Shown: in pieces, positions 1 to 8,720 of the stretch
How positions within the stretch are numbered: the stretch's first letter is position 1
Layout: each line of letters begins with the position of its first letter
Assembly: GCA_031277805.1 (NCBI GenBank)
Contig: JAITLR010000022.1
Span: 186,001 to 250,000 of the forward strand
From: Comamonas sp.
GTDB taxonomy: Bacteria > Pseudomonadota > Gammaproteobacteria > Burkholderiales > Burkholderiaceae_C
Length of the DNA: 64,000 bases
Direction of reading: 5' to 3'
The notes under the pieces: model-generated
Told to the model about the DNA's origin: nothing
What the model saw: only the letters and a program-made list of their open reading frames with translations
The model's database searches: none
Made by a program: the position numbers and the translations under genes

Positions 1-70
1 AGGCTCCGGGAAAGCCTTGATGTTGCAGAGAAACGCATGCTCCGGGCGCTCAAACCATGTCGCACGGCGC
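1..70. other. Unassigned sequence at window edge
   Basis: Only 70 bases lie beyond the AraC-type gene. On the minus strand one frame reads without stops and looks protein-like (it contains WFERPEHAFLCNIKAF), while the ATG that overlaps the AraC stop codon opens a different, less convincing frame. A downstream minus-strand gene may begin here, but the piece is too short to name. Confidence 0.2.
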
Positions 71-907
71 TCATTGGTTGCCGATATCGGCAGGCTGCAA
101 CTGGTAGCGCGCAGAGAACTGGCGGGTGAAGCTTTGGCTGGACTGGTAGCCAACCCGGGCTGCCACGGTTTTGATCGGCAGGCTGGTGGTGGACAGCAGC
201 TTGAGCGCGTGGCCCATGCGCGCATTCAACAGAACTTGTGAGAGCGATGTGCCTTCGGAGGACAGGCGACGGCGCAGGCTGGCTCCGCTCAGGTTCAGCG
301 CCTGCTCGAAGTCGCGCGACAGCCAGCGTCGCGCTGGTGCAGATGCAATCAGTGCGTGCACGCGGTCAGACAGCCGCTCTGGAGGCGGTGCCAGAAGGGA
401 GTGATAGCCCTGGCGGCACAGCCAGACCACCATCTGGACCAGAGCCACGCGTGCCTGTTCGTAATGCCCCTGGTGCAAGGCCTGGCTCCAGTGGAGCAGG
501 CTTTCGGCCATGGCCTCGATGGGCAGGCCGATGATCTGTGCATTGTCGCGCCTGAGCGGCTGGGCCCACAGAATGCGCGCCGCACTCAGCACCTCATCGC
601 AGAGATTGAGTGTTATCACCAGAAAACGGCCGTTGCGGACATCCGGTGCATTGAATGCATCGACCAGGCAGCGCCCCGTAATCAGAAACACATCGCCTGC
701 CTGCAGCTGCACCGCCTGGTCGGCGCAGGAGATGCGCTTGGAGCCATGCAGCACCAGCCCGAAAGTGGGGCGCTCTATGTCCATGGATTTGACGGTGTGT
801 GGCATCTGGGCCTTGATGTGCAGACATTCACCTGCCAGCTTGCAGCTTGCCAGTGCTTCCAGCTGCTCCAGCAAGGCCTCTGGGTTGATGGGGGCGCGGC
901 TCATCAT
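71..907 (-). CDS. AraC-family transcriptional regulator
   Basis: A 278-residue DNA-binding regulator. The N-terminal half resembles the AraC-type N-terminal ligand domain (PF06719 type, with the stretch ERPTFGLVLHGSKR). The C-terminal ~100 residues carry the double helix-turn-helix, with the typical ending VGYQSSQSFTRQFSARY. I place the start at the first ATG of an ATG-ATG pair (MMSRAPIN); an open extension of 25 codons upstream is not protein-like. The gene points away from bioB across a 477-base gap and has no obvious partner, so its target is unknown. It could regulate the gene that begins beyond base 1. The family assignment is firm; the effector and regulon cannot be told. Confidence 0.9.
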   Translation of the reverse strand: MMSRAPINPEALLEQLEALASCKLAGECLHIKAQMPHTVKSMDIERPTFGLVLHGSKRISCADQAVQLQAGDVFLITGRCLVDAFNAPDVRNGRFLVITLNLCDEVLSAARILWAQPLRRDNAQIIGLPIEAMAESLLHWSQALHQGHYEQARVALVQMVVWLCRQGYHSLLAPPPERLSDRVHALIASAPARRWLSRDFEQALNLSGASLRRRLSSEGTSLSQVLLNARMGHALKLLSTTSLPIKTVAARVGYQSSQSFTRQFSARYQLQPADIGNQ

Positions 908-1384
908 GGAAACGTGAAACTTGGTTGGACGTAAAAGCCCATTCTTATGGCGCAGTCCCTGCGCTTTTGAGGGCTCTGGCAATGTCCCGCGAGCTTAGGC
1001 GGGATTTTTGTGGGCAATTTTTGGGATCCTAGTACTTTTTTTACGCTGGATTCCTGGGTTTTTTGCTTCCCAGGACCGGGTGCCACTTGAAAAAACATTG
1101 AAAAATGGATTTTCATGTTGCTATCGTCGCTCTTTGTCTTTGATTTTCTGGCTTGTTGAAGCGGGCACGGAAGAAGTTGGCTGCATAAGCGAGGCAATTG
1201 CCGGAAGTTGGCGCTGCATGTCTTGAATGCATCATAAATTCTGTCAACACCCATGAAAAACACATCAAAAATAGCGCATCTTTTGGCAACGTCCGGCTAT
1301 CGAACTATTTGCATGTGGACTCTGTAAATCTTTGATTTTTTTGACCAAAATGCGCTGCATTCCCACGATTGAGGAGATACAGCG
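908..1384. other. Long AT-richer intergenic region between AraC-type gene and bioB
   Basis: This holds the divergent promoters of the AraC-type gene and bioB. It is clearly richer in A and T than its surroundings, with many T runs. A hairpin CCTGGG/CCCAGG lies at 1053-1074. I see no convincing BirA or BioR operator. An open frame across it on the minus strand (904-1263) has no protein-like composition. Confidence 0.5.
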
Positions 1385-2452
1385 ATGTCCCACGCCGAGC
1401 CAGAAACCCAAGTTCGCGCCAGCGATGCACAAGCTGCCGCGGCTTGCTCCACCCAGACCATGCATTGGCATGCGCCTGCCAGGAGCGCTGCAGCGACCGA
1501 GCAGCAGCGCTGGCCTGTAGAGGCTGTGCAGCAACTGCTGGACATGCCGTTTCTGGACCTGCTGCACCGTGCCCAGAGCGTGCACCGTGAGAACTGGCCT
1601 GCGGGCGAGATCGAGCTGGCGACCTTGCTGTCCGTCAAGACCGGCGGCTGCCCCGAGAACTGCGGCTACTGCCCGCAGTCGGCCGAGTTCGACACGGGAG
1701 TGAAGGCCGAGAAGCTGATGAGCGTGGAGGAGGTCACACGCGCCGCCAAGGCCGCTCAGGATGCCGGAGCCACCCGCTTTTGCATGGGCGCAGCCTGGCG
1801 CGCGCCCAAGGACCGCGACATCGAGAAGATGAACGAGCTGATCGGCGCCGTGAAGGGTCTGGGCATGCAGACCTGTGCCACGCTGGGCATGTTGCAGCCG
1901 CACCAGGCGGCATCGCTGCGCGATGCGGGTCTCGACTACTACAACCACAACCTCGATACCGCGCCCGAGTACTACAAGGATGTGGTCAGCACGCGCCAAT
2001 ACCAGGACCGGCTGGACACGCTGGCGGCCGTGCGCGATGCGGGCATCAGCGTGTGCTGCGGCGGCATCATCGGCATGGGCGAGACCGAGGTGCACCGTGC
2101 CGGCCTGATTGCCCAGCTGGCGAATATGGAGCCCTATCCCGAGTCCGTGCCCATCAACAGTCTGGTGCCCGTGCCCGGTACGCCGCTGGCCGACAGCGAG
2201 CCGGTGGACCCGCTGGACTTTGTCCGTGTGATCGCCGTGGCGCGCATCACCATGCCCAAGGCCCGCGTGCGCCTGTCGGCGGGGCGCCAGCAACTGGGCG
2301 AGGCCGTGCAGACCCTGTGCTTCATGGCCGGAGCCAATTCCATCTTCTACGGCGACAAGCTGCTGGTGACCGGCAATCCCGATGTGCAGGCCGATACCAC
2401 CTTGATGCGCAAGCTGGGCCTCAAGGGCCTGGGGGCAGCGGCCGCGAGCTGA
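1385..2452 (+). CDS. bioB: Biotin synthase BioB
   Basis: Radical SAM enzyme that inserts sulfur into dethiobiotin, the last step of biotin synthesis, in the cytoplasm. It has 355 residues. The SAM iron-sulfur cluster motif CxxxCxxC is at Cys89, Cys93 and Cys96 ([13 protein letters not shown]). Further family blocks include CMGAAWR, YNHNLDT and the C-terminal [15 protein letters not shown]. The start is the ATG behind a GAGGAGA ribosome site. The N-terminal ~50 residues are longer and more variable than in E. coli BioB, as is common in this family. It leads the biotin genes but is separated from bioA by 130 bases with a terminator-like hairpin, so it may be expressed at a different level from bioADF. 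Confidence 0.98.
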   Translation: MSHAEPETQVRASDAQAAAACSTQTMHWHAPARSAAATEQQRWPVEAVQQLLDMPFLDLLHRAQSVHRENWPAGEIELATLLSVKTGGCPENCGYCPQSAEFDTGVKAEKLMSVEEVTRAAKAAQDAGATRFCMGAAWRAPKDRDIEKMNELIGAVKGLGMQTCATLGMLQPHQAASLRDAGLDYYNHNLDTAPEYYKDVVSTRQYQDRLDTLAAVRDAGISVCCGGIIGMGETEVHRAGLIAQLANMEPYPESVPINSLVPVPGTPLADSEPVDPLDFVRVIAVARITMPKARVRLSAGRQQLGEAVQTLCFMAGANSIFYGDKLLVTGNPDVQADTTLMRKLGLKGLGAAAAS

Positions 2453-2463
2453 GCCTGAATCTT

Positions 2464-2493
2464 CCCCGGCCATCGCGCCGGGGCTTTCTCTTT
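2464..2493 (+). terminator. Terminator-like hairpin after bioB
   Basis: Perfect 7-bp stem CCCCGGC/GCCGGGG with a 6-base loop, followed by CTTTCTCTTT. It would end or attenuate transcription between bioB and bioA. Confidence 0.6.
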
Positions 2494-2582
2494 CCGGATG
2501 GCTTGGCCTGGCATCTTGCCCAGGTCAGGCCCCGCCGTGCCTGCGATCTGGCAAGGCCGGTGATTCGCCTCAGGAGTTTTTG

Positions 2583-3926
2583 ATGAACCACAGTCTTGCC
2601 AGCCGCAGCGTGCGCCATGTCTGGCATCCCTGCACCCAGATGAAGCGGCACGAAGCCGCGCCGCCGATTGCCATCGACCATGCCATTGGGCCCTGGCTCG
2701 TGGATACCGATGGCCGCCGCTATCTGGACGGTATCAGTTCCTGGTGGGTCAACCTGTTCGGTCACTCGCATCCGCATATCCGGGCGGCGCTGGCCGATCA
2801 GATGCAGAAGCTCGATCATGTGATGCTGGCCGGTTTCACCCACGCTCCCGTGGTCGATCTGTCCGAGCGCCTGGCCGGTTTGACTGGCCTCGGCCATGCG
2901 TTCTACGGCAGCGACGGCGCTTCGGCCACAGAGATCGCGCTGAAGATGAGCGCCCATTACTGGCGCAACCAGGGGCATCCTGCCAAGCACCGCTTCGTGG
3001 GCCTGGCCGGCGGCTACCACGGCGAGACCGTAGGCGCGCTGTCGGTCACCGATATTGCGCTGTTTCGCGATGCCTATGGCCCCCTGGTGCGTCTCTCGGC
3101 CACCGTGCCCAGCCCCGATGCCCGTCAGGCGGGGCCTGGCGAAACCGCTGCCGATGTGGCGCGCCGCGCAGCAGAGGGCCTGGAGTCCTGGCTGCAAGCC
3201 CATCACCAGGAGACTGCTGCCCTGATCCTGGAGCCGCTGGTGCAGTGCGCCGCCGGCATGGCCATGCATGACGCCGAATACCTGCGTCTGGCCAGGGCGC
3301 TGTGCGACCGCTATTCCGTGCATCTGGTGGTGGACGAGATCGCCGTGGGCTTTGGCCGTACCGGCAGCCTGTTTGCCCACCAGCAGGCCGGCATCAGGCC
3401 GGATTTCATCTGCCTGTCCAAGGGTTTGACCGGCGGCACTCTGCCCTTGTCTGCCGTGCTGACGACCGATGAGGTCTATGCCGCTTTTTACGACGACGAT
3501 GCCGCTCGCGGCTTTCTGCATTCGCATTCCTATACCGGAAACCCGCTGGCATGCCGCGCTGCCGTGGCCACGCTGGAGCTGTTCGAGCAGCTGGACCAGC
3601 TGGCTGCCAATCGGCAACTTGCCGAAAGAATCAGTGCTGCATTTGCCGGTCTGAATGCTCACCCTCGCGTCAGCAATGCGCGCCAGCAGGGAATGATCTG
3701 GGCCTGGGACATCGATACCGCCTTGCCGGACTTTGCACAGCGCTACCACGAGGCGGCGCTGGATCGGGGCCTGCTGCTGCGCCCCATAGGGCGCACGCTG
3801 TACTGCATGCCGCCCTATGTGCTGGACGATGCCGATATCGCCCACCTGGGTCAGGCCGCGCTGGCCGCGCTGAACACCGTATTGCTACAAGAAGCAGAGC
3901 TGTCTGCGCAGAAGGGAAAAGCATGA
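2583..3926 (+). CDS. bioA: Adenosylmethionine-8-amino-7-oxononanoate aminotransferase BioA
   Basis: PLP-dependent class III aminotransferase that converts KAPA to DAPA using S-adenosylmethionine as amino donor. It has 447 residues. The hallmarks are the N-terminal VWHPCTQM, the YGSDGASATEIALKM block, the DEIAVGFGRTG motif and the PLP lysine Lys280 in LSKGLTGG. The ATG lies 6 bases after CAGGAG; an in-frame TTG one codon upstream is less likely. It overlaps bioD by four bases (ATGA), so the two are translationally coupled. Confidence 0.97.
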   Translation: MNHSLASRSVRHVWHPCTQMKRHEAAPPIAIDHAIGPWLVDTDGRRYLDGISSWWVNLFGHSHPHIRAALADQMQKLDHVMLAGFTHAPVVDLSERLAGLTGLGHAFYGSDGASATEIALKMSAHYWRNQGHPAKHRFVGLAGGYHGETVGALSVTDIALFRDAYGPLVRLSATVPSPDARQAGPGETAADVARRAAEGLESWLQAHHQETAALILEPLVQCAAGMAMHDAEYLRLARALCDRYSVHLVVDEIAVGFGRTGSLFAHQQAGIRPDFICLSKGLTGGTLPLSAVLTTDEVYAAFYDDDAARGFLHSHSYTGNPLACRAAVATLELFEQLDQLAANRQLAERISAAFAGLNAHPRVSNARQQGMIWAWDIDTALPDFAQRYHEAALDRGLLLRPIGRTLYCMPPYVLDDADIAHLGQAALAALNTVLLQEAELSAQKGKA

Positions 3927-4606
3927 TCGGCTGTTTCGTCACGGGCACAGATACCGGTGTGGGCAAGACCCTGGTCAGCTGCGCGCTGCTGCACGCACTG
4001 GCAGGCCATCATCCACGTGTGGTGGGCATGAAGGCCGTGGCCGCGGGTGCCGAGCCCGACGGGCAGGGCGGCTGGGTCAATGAAGACACGGTGGCCTTGC
4101 GCGCGGCCTCCACGCTGGCCGTGCCGGCGGCGCTGGACAACCCTGTGCTGCTGCCAGACCCCATGTCACCGCATATCGCGGCCAGTCGCGCGGGCGTGGA
4201 GGTGACGCTGGAGCCGATTCTGGATGCCTACCGGCAACTGGCGGCGCAGGCCGATGCCGTGGTGGTCGAGGGCGCGGGCGGCTGGCGTGTGCCGCTGTCG
4301 GACTCTCTTTGCATTGCCGATCTGGCCGTGGCGCTGCAGTTACCGGTGGTGCTGGTGGTGGGCCTCAAGCTCGGTTGCCTGAATCATGCGGTGCTGACCA
4401 CCGAGGCGATTCGCGCCGCCGGCTTGCCGCTGGCGGGCTGGGTGGCCAGCCGTGTGGAGCCGCAGATGTTGGTGCCCGAGGAAAACATGGACTGGCTGCG
4501 CCGCCAGATGGACCGGCTGGACGCACCGCTGCTGGCAGACATCCCCTGGCAAGCCTCGCCCGATTCGCGCCTGGCGCAGGTCTCGCTGCCGAAGGAGTGG
4601 CAATGA
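3923..4606 (+). CDS. bioD: Dethiobiotin synthetase BioD
   Basis: ATP-dependent carboxylation and ring closure of DAPA to dethiobiotin. It has 227 residues, the usual length. The P-loop GTDTGVGKT lies at residues 8-16, and VVEGAGGWRVPL and VVGLKLGCLNHA are the conserved catalytic and nucleotide-binding blocks. The start is fixed by the ATGA overlap with bioA, and the gene in turn overlaps bioF by ATGA. A longer frame open upstream is only the shadow of bioA. Confidence 0.97.
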   Translation: MIGCFVTGTDTGVGKTLVSCALLHALAGHHPRVVGMKAVAAGAEPDGQGGWVNEDTVALRAASTLAVPAALDNPVLLPDPMSPHIAASRAGVEVTLEPILDAYRQLAAQADAVVVEGAGGWRVPLSDSLCIADLAVALQLPVVLVVGLKLGCLNHAVLTTEAIRAAGLPLAGWVASRVEPQMLVPEENMDWLRRQMDRLDAPLLADIPWQASPDSRLAQVSLPKEWQ

Positions 4607-5799
4607 ACGCATCGTCCAACTTCTGGCTGCAGGATATTCCACGGCAGCTGGCCGCACTCGATGCCGCCGCGCTGCGCCGCACCCGCCGTACCGTGGCGCC
4701 CTTGCAAGGTGCGCGCATTATGGTTGACGGGCAGCCCATGCTGCAGTTCTGCAGCAACGACTATCTGGGGCTGGCCCAGCACCCGGCCATGATTGAGGCG
4801 GCCTGCGCCGGTGCGCAGGACTTTGGCGTGGGCTCGGGCGGCTCTCCCATGGTCAACGGCCATAGCACGGCCAATGCTGCGCTGGAGGAGGAACTGGCCC
4901 GCTTTGTGCAACTGCCCCGTGCGCTTTACTTCTATGCCGGGTTTGCCACCAATGCCAGCATCATCCCGGCGCTGGTGGGCGCGGACGATGCCATTTTTTC
5001 GGATGCCCTGAACCACGCTAGCCTGATCGATGGCTGCCGCCTGTCGCGTGCGCAGATCCATCGTTTCGGGCATGGCGACCTGGCCGCATTGGCGCAGTTG
5101 CTGGCTGCTTGCCCGGTGCAGCGCAAGCTGGTGGTAAGCGACGCCGTTTTCAGCATGGACGGCAATGTGGCAGATATTGCGGGGCTGCTGGCCCTGTGCG
5201 AGCGCTACGACGCCCTGCTGCTGCTCGACGATGCCCACGGCTTCGGCGTGCTTGGCCCGCAAGGCCGCGGCAGCCTGGCGGCCGCAGGACTGACGGGCAC
5301 CAGGGCTTCGCCACGCGTGCTGTACATGGCCACGCTGAGCAAGGCGGCCGGCGTATCGGGTGCCTTTGTGGCAGGCCATGCGCTGCTGATCGAGTGGCTG
5401 CTGCAGAAAACGCGCAGCTACACCTTTGCGACAGCGGCCCCCGCGATGCTGGCACGTGCATTGCAAACCAGTCTGCAGCTGATAGAGCAGCAAGGCGCTC
5501 TGTGCCTGCAGTTGCAGGCCCGTATTGCCCAGTTGCGCGCGGGTCTGCAGCCCTTGCTGCAAGGCAGAGGCTGGCGGCTTTTGCCATCGGACACTGCCGT
5601 GCAGGCGCTGGTGGTGGGCAGCAACGACGCTGCGCTCAGCCTGATGGAAGGATTGCGCCAGCGTGGCCTATGGGTTCCTGCCATTCGTCCTCCCACCGTG
5701 CCCGTTGGCACGGCACGGCTGCGTATCGCACTGTCTGCCCTGCACACTGAGGCCGATGTGAGTCAGCTCCTGGCTGCGTTGCAGGAGCTTGCCAGCTGA
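4603..5799 (+). CDS. bioF: 8-amino-7-oxononanoate synthase BioF
   Basis: PLP-dependent alpha-oxoamine synthase that condenses pimeloyl-ACP (or -CoA) with alanine, the first dedicated step of the biotin ring. It has 398 residues. Family blocks are FCSNDYLGLA, GSGGSPMVNGHS, DDAHGFGVLGPQGRG and the PLP lysine Lys247 in TLSKAAGVSG. The start is set by the ATGA overlap with bioD behind GAAGGAG. It is the last gene of the bioADF unit. No bioC or bioH lies in the window. Confidence 0.97.
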   Translation: MNASSNFWLQDIPRQLAALDAAALRRTRRTVAPLQGARIMVDGQPMLQFCSNDYLGLAQHPAMIEAACAGAQDFGVGSGGSPMVNGHSTANAALEEELARFVQLPRALYFYAGFATNASIIPALVGADDAIFSDALNHASLIDGCRLSRAQIHRFGHGDLAALAQLLAACPVQRKLVVSDAVFSMDGNVADIAGLLALCERYDALLLLDDAHGFGVLGPQGRGSLAAAGLTGTRASPRVLYMATLSKAAGVSGAFVAGHALLIEWLLQKTRSYTFATAAPAMLARALQTSLQLIEQQGALCLQLQARIAQLRAGLQPLLQGRGWRLLPSDTAVQALVVGSNDAALSLMEGLRQRGLWVPAIRPPTVPVGTARLRIALSALHTEADVSQLLAALQELAS

Positions 5800-5890
5800 G
5801 GCTTGGTGGGGTAGCCATTTTGCGCTGCCGCGCGCCTGTCGCAGCAGGCCTTGTGATGCGCCTTGTCCGCTTGATCCCGATCGATCCAGA

Positions 5891-7372
5891 TCAGTGGCGT
5901 AGCGTACGCAGCACGTCGGCCAACTTCCTCGCAGCGACTTCCAGCTCATGCGGTGTGTGTGCAGCAAATCCCATGAGAAAACCCTCCTTGTGCGGGCTCG
6001 ATGCATGCAGCTCTGTCAACCCGAGCAAGTCTATGCCCGCCCTGTGAGCGCAATCCACCGCAGCACGTTCGGAAATATCGCGAATCAAGGTACAGGGCAT
6101 CTGCATGCCGCCCGCAGGCACCCGCGGCTCGAGGAAATCCCCCAGATGCTCGCGCACCAGCCGTGCCAGCACGTCACGCCGCTCGGCATAGACGGCGCGC
6201 ATGGTACGAATATGCGTTCCCAGGTGTCCGCCTTCGATGAACCGTGCCAGCGTCAGCTGCGCAATCGGTGCGCTGTGTCCATCCAGCAAGGTTCGCGCCA
6301 CCGTCATGGGGGCGACCAGCGAAGGCGGCAACACCATATAGCCGATGCGTAACCCGGGGAACATCGACTTGGTGAAGGTGCCGATGTAGATGGTGCGCTC
6401 GTGCCGATCCAGCCCCTGCACGCAGGCCGTGGGCTTGCCGGCGTAGTGAAATTCGCTGTCGTAGTCGTCTTCGATGATCCAGGCCTGCTGCTGCTGCGCC
6501 CAGGCAATGGCCGCCAGCCGGCGATCAAGAGCCAGCGTGGTGCCCGTCGGGAATTGGTGGGAGGGCGTCAGAAACAAGGCCTTGGCAGCGGGCATGGTTT
6601 GCAATAGATCCACCTGCATGCCATCGGCATCCAGCGGCACGGGCACACATTCCAGCCCCGCTGCATCGAAGGCCTTGCGTGCGCCGTGATACACAGGGTC
6701 TTCGATGAAGATGCGGTCACCGGCATCGAGCAGTACGTTGGCGCACAGGGTCAGAGCCTGTTGCGAACTGGTCAGCACCAGCACACGCTCAGGTGTGGCG
6801 CGCGCGCCGCGCTCCAGGTTCACATAGGCGGCAATGGCCTGGCGCAAAGCCTCGGTGCCCTGTGGCGGACTGTGCAGCAGAGCCTGGGTGCCGTGCTCCT
6901 TGAGCACCTGCCGCTGCAACCGCTCCCAGGTCTGAAGCGGGAAGTTGCGTGTCTCAGGCACACCGGGCGCGAAGGCGCGTGGTGCCAGGAAATCACGCAG
7001 GCCACCGCCCGCGAACATGGCTGCGCCGCGCTGGCTCAGGCGCAAGGCGGGAGCGCGCACCGCAGGACAGTGTGTCAGACCGTGCCCCGGAAGGCGTTGC
7101 ACCTGCTCGGACACAAAGCTGCCGCTGCCCGTGCGTCGTTCGATAAAGCCTTCGGCATGCAACTGCCCATAGGCGGCCTCCACCGTATCGCGCGAGACGC
7201 CCAGCGATTGAGCCAGGGTGCGCGATGCCGGGAGGCGCCGGCCCACATCCAGCGCGCCATCGAGGATCAGCTGCCGAATGGCCCGCTGGATGCGGGTGTG
7301 CAGCGGCAAGGGGCCATGAGCGGGATCGCTGATCCAGGCTTTGACGGATTCGAGTTGGGCGTGCTTGAACAA
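5891..7372 (-). CDS. MocR-family (GntR/aminotransferase fusion) transcriptional regulator
   Basis: A 493-residue fusion of a GntR-type winged helix (about residues 15-80, with LPASRTLAQSLGVSRDTVEAAY) and a fold-type I aminotransferase-like domain. The PLP lysine is Lys335 in GTFTKSMFPGLRIGY, and IIEDDYDSEFHYAG supplies the PLP-ring aspartate, so cofactor binding looks intact. Upstream of the TTG start the frame runs only 12 codons to a stop and contains no ATG or GTG, so TTG is the probable start. The gene is divergent from a BenE-type transporter followed by a PLP-binding YggS gene. By analogy with PdxR and other MocR proteins it may sense PLP or a B6 vitamer and control that pair; this is inference. 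Confidence 0.93.
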   Translation of the reverse strand: MFKHAQLESVKAWISDPAHGPLPLHTRIQRAIRQLILDGALDVGRRLPASRTLAQSLGVSRDTVEAAYGQLHAEGFIERRTGSGSFVSEQVQRLPGHGLTHCPAVRAPALRLSQRGAAMFAGGGLRDFLAPRAFAPGVPETRNFPLQTWERLQRQVLKEHGTQALLHSPPQGTEALRQAIAAYVNLERGARATPERVLVLTSSQQALTLCANVLLDAGDRIFIEDPVYHGARKAFDAAGLECVPVPLDADGMQVDLLQTMPAAKALFLTPSHQFPTGTTLALDRRLAAIAWAQQQQAWIIEDDYDSEFHYAGKPTACVQGLDRHERTIYIGTFTKSMFPGLRIGYMVLPPSLVAPMTVARTLLDGHSAPIAQLTLARFIEGGHLGTHIRTMRAVYAERRDVLARLVREHLGDFLEPRVPAGGMQMPCTLIRDISERAAVDCAHRAGIDLLGLTELHASSPHKEGFLMGFAAHTPHELEVAARKLADVLRTLRH

Positions 7373-7380
7373 TTGGTCTG

Positions 7381-7434
7381 TACACCTGTAAAAAAGTGGC
7401 TGGAAGCATCAGTCCATTTCGATTCTATAAATCG
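7381..7434. promoter_or_regulatory. Candidate MocR operator/promoter region
   Basis: Between the divergent MocR and BenE genes lie two short perfect palindromes: TACA-CC-TGTA (7381-7390) and CGATT-CTATA-AATCG (7420-7434). The second contains a TATAAA-like stretch that could be a -10 element. They are the only clear dyads in this gap. Confidence 0.4.
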
Positions 7435-7480
7435 CTCACCCCAAGGGGGCAATCACTTTTTCAAGAGCTCTTGCAAGACC

Positions 7481-8710
7481 ATGTCAACCATTCACTCGCC
7501 TGCGTGCCTTCGCTGGAACGATCTCATCCATCCCGTCGTGGCAGGGCTGATCTCGGTCATCGTCAACTACGGCGGCACCTTTATCCTGGTGTTCCAGGCT
7601 GCCAAGGTGGCGGGCCTCAGCCCGGAGCTGACGGCCTCCTGGGTATGGTCGATTTCAATTGGCGTAGGAGTGACAGGTCTGCTGCTCAGCTGGGTGACGC
7701 GCGAGCCCATCATCACGGCCTGGTCTACGCCTGCCGCCGCATTCCTGGTGACGGCCCTGGCGACCACGCCTTATGCCGAGGCCGTGGGGGCCTATCTGGT
7801 CTCGGCACTGGCTTTCGTGGTGCTGGGGCTGTCGGGCTATTTCGAGCGCCTCATCCGTCTTGTTCCCGCTGGCGTTGCGGCCGGGCTGCTTGCGGGCATT
7901 CTGCTGCAATTCGGCATCAAGGCCTTTGGCGGCATGAGCGTCGATCCCGCGCTGGCTGGCTTGCTGATCGTGGCCTATGTGGTACTCAAGCGGATTTCGG
8001 CACGCTATGCCGTCGTTGGCATCCTGGTGCTGGGACTGGCCTTTTTGCTGTCTCAGAATCGGGTCGATTTGTCCGGGCTGGAGTTGAAACTCGCTGCTCC
8101 CGTGTTCACCAGACCGGAGTTCTCGCCCAATGCCCTGCTCAGCGTCGCGCTGCCGCTGTTTCTCATTACGCTGACTGGCCAGTACATGCCCGGCATGCTG
8201 GTGCTGCGCAATGATGGCTTCAAGACCAGCGCCAACCCCATCGTCACGCTCACGGGTCTGGGTTCGCTGCTCATGGCACCATTTGGTTCGCATGCGTTCA
8301 ACATCGCTGCGATCACGGCTGCCATCGCCACGGGGCCGGAGGCGCATGAAGATCCATCCCGGCGCTGGATTGCCGGTATTGCTGCTGGCCTGTGCTACAT
8401 CCTGGTCGGCATGTTCGGGGTCACGCTGGCGGCGGTCTTCATGGCATTTCCTGCCACCTTCATCACCACGCTGGCGGGCCTCGCTCTGCTGGGCACCATC
8501 GGCGGCAGCCTGGCCACGGCACTGGCCGATGGCAAGACGCGCGAGTCTGCACTGATCACCTTTCTGGCCGCAGCTGCCAATATCACGCTGCTGGGTATTG
8601 GTGGTGCCTTCTGGGGCCTGCTCATCGGACTGCTCTCCTACGCCGTGCTCAACGGACAGGTGCAGTGGAGCGCACAGCCGGGCGCGACAGCCGCCATCGA
8701 ACAAGAATGA
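7481..8710 (+). CDS. benE: BenE-family proton symporter (benzoate-type membrane transporter)
   Basis: Inner-membrane transporter of 409 residues, almost entirely hydrophobic with about 12 membrane segments, matching the BenE/benzoate:H+ symporter family in length and in the block NIAAITAAIATGPEAHEDPSRRW. The start ATG follows an upstream open stretch that is not coding. No benzoate degradation gene is near, and the partner genes are a MocR regulator and YggS, both PLP-binding. The real substrate may therefore be a B6 vitamer or other small aromatic compound rather than benzoate. The family call is secure; the substrate is open. Confidence 0.88.
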   Translation: MSTIHSPACLRWNDLIHPVVAGLISVIVNYGGTFILVFQAAKVAGLSPELTASWVWSISIGVGVTGLLLSWVTREPIITAWSTPAAAFLVTALATTPYAEAVGAYLVSALAFVVLGLSGYFERLIRLVPAGVAAGLLAGILLQFGIKAFGGMSVDPALAGLLIVAYVVLKRISARYAVVGILVLGLAFLLSQNRVDLSGLELKLAAPVFTRPEFSPNALLSVALPLFLITLTGQYMPGMLVLRNDGFKTSANPIVTLTGLGSLLMAPFGSHAFNIAAITAAIATGPEAHEDPSRRWIAGIAAGLCYILVGMFGVTLAAVFMAFPATFITTLAGLALLGTIGGSLATALADGKTRESALITFLAAAANITLLGIGGAFWGLLIGLLSYAVLNGQVQWSAQPGATAAIEQE

Positions 8711-8720
8711 GGTGATGCCC

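Noticed and set aside
904..1263. 119-codon minus-strand frame in the AraC/bioB gap
   Set aside because: Composition is not coding-like and it overlaps the AraC gene start; treated as intergenic.
1263..1384. BirA-type operator upstream of bioB
   Set aside because: TGTAAATC and GACCAAAA are present with plausible spacing, but do not form the inverted repeat expected for a biotin operator.
2421..3845. Long open frame on the minus strand opposite bioA
   Set aside because: It mirrors the codon structure of the high-GC bioA gene and has a His/Gln/Arg/Gly-rich composition with no family features.
4384..5562. Long minus-strand frame opposite bioF
   Set aside because: Antisense shadow; bioF is unmistakable by its PLP motif and operon position.
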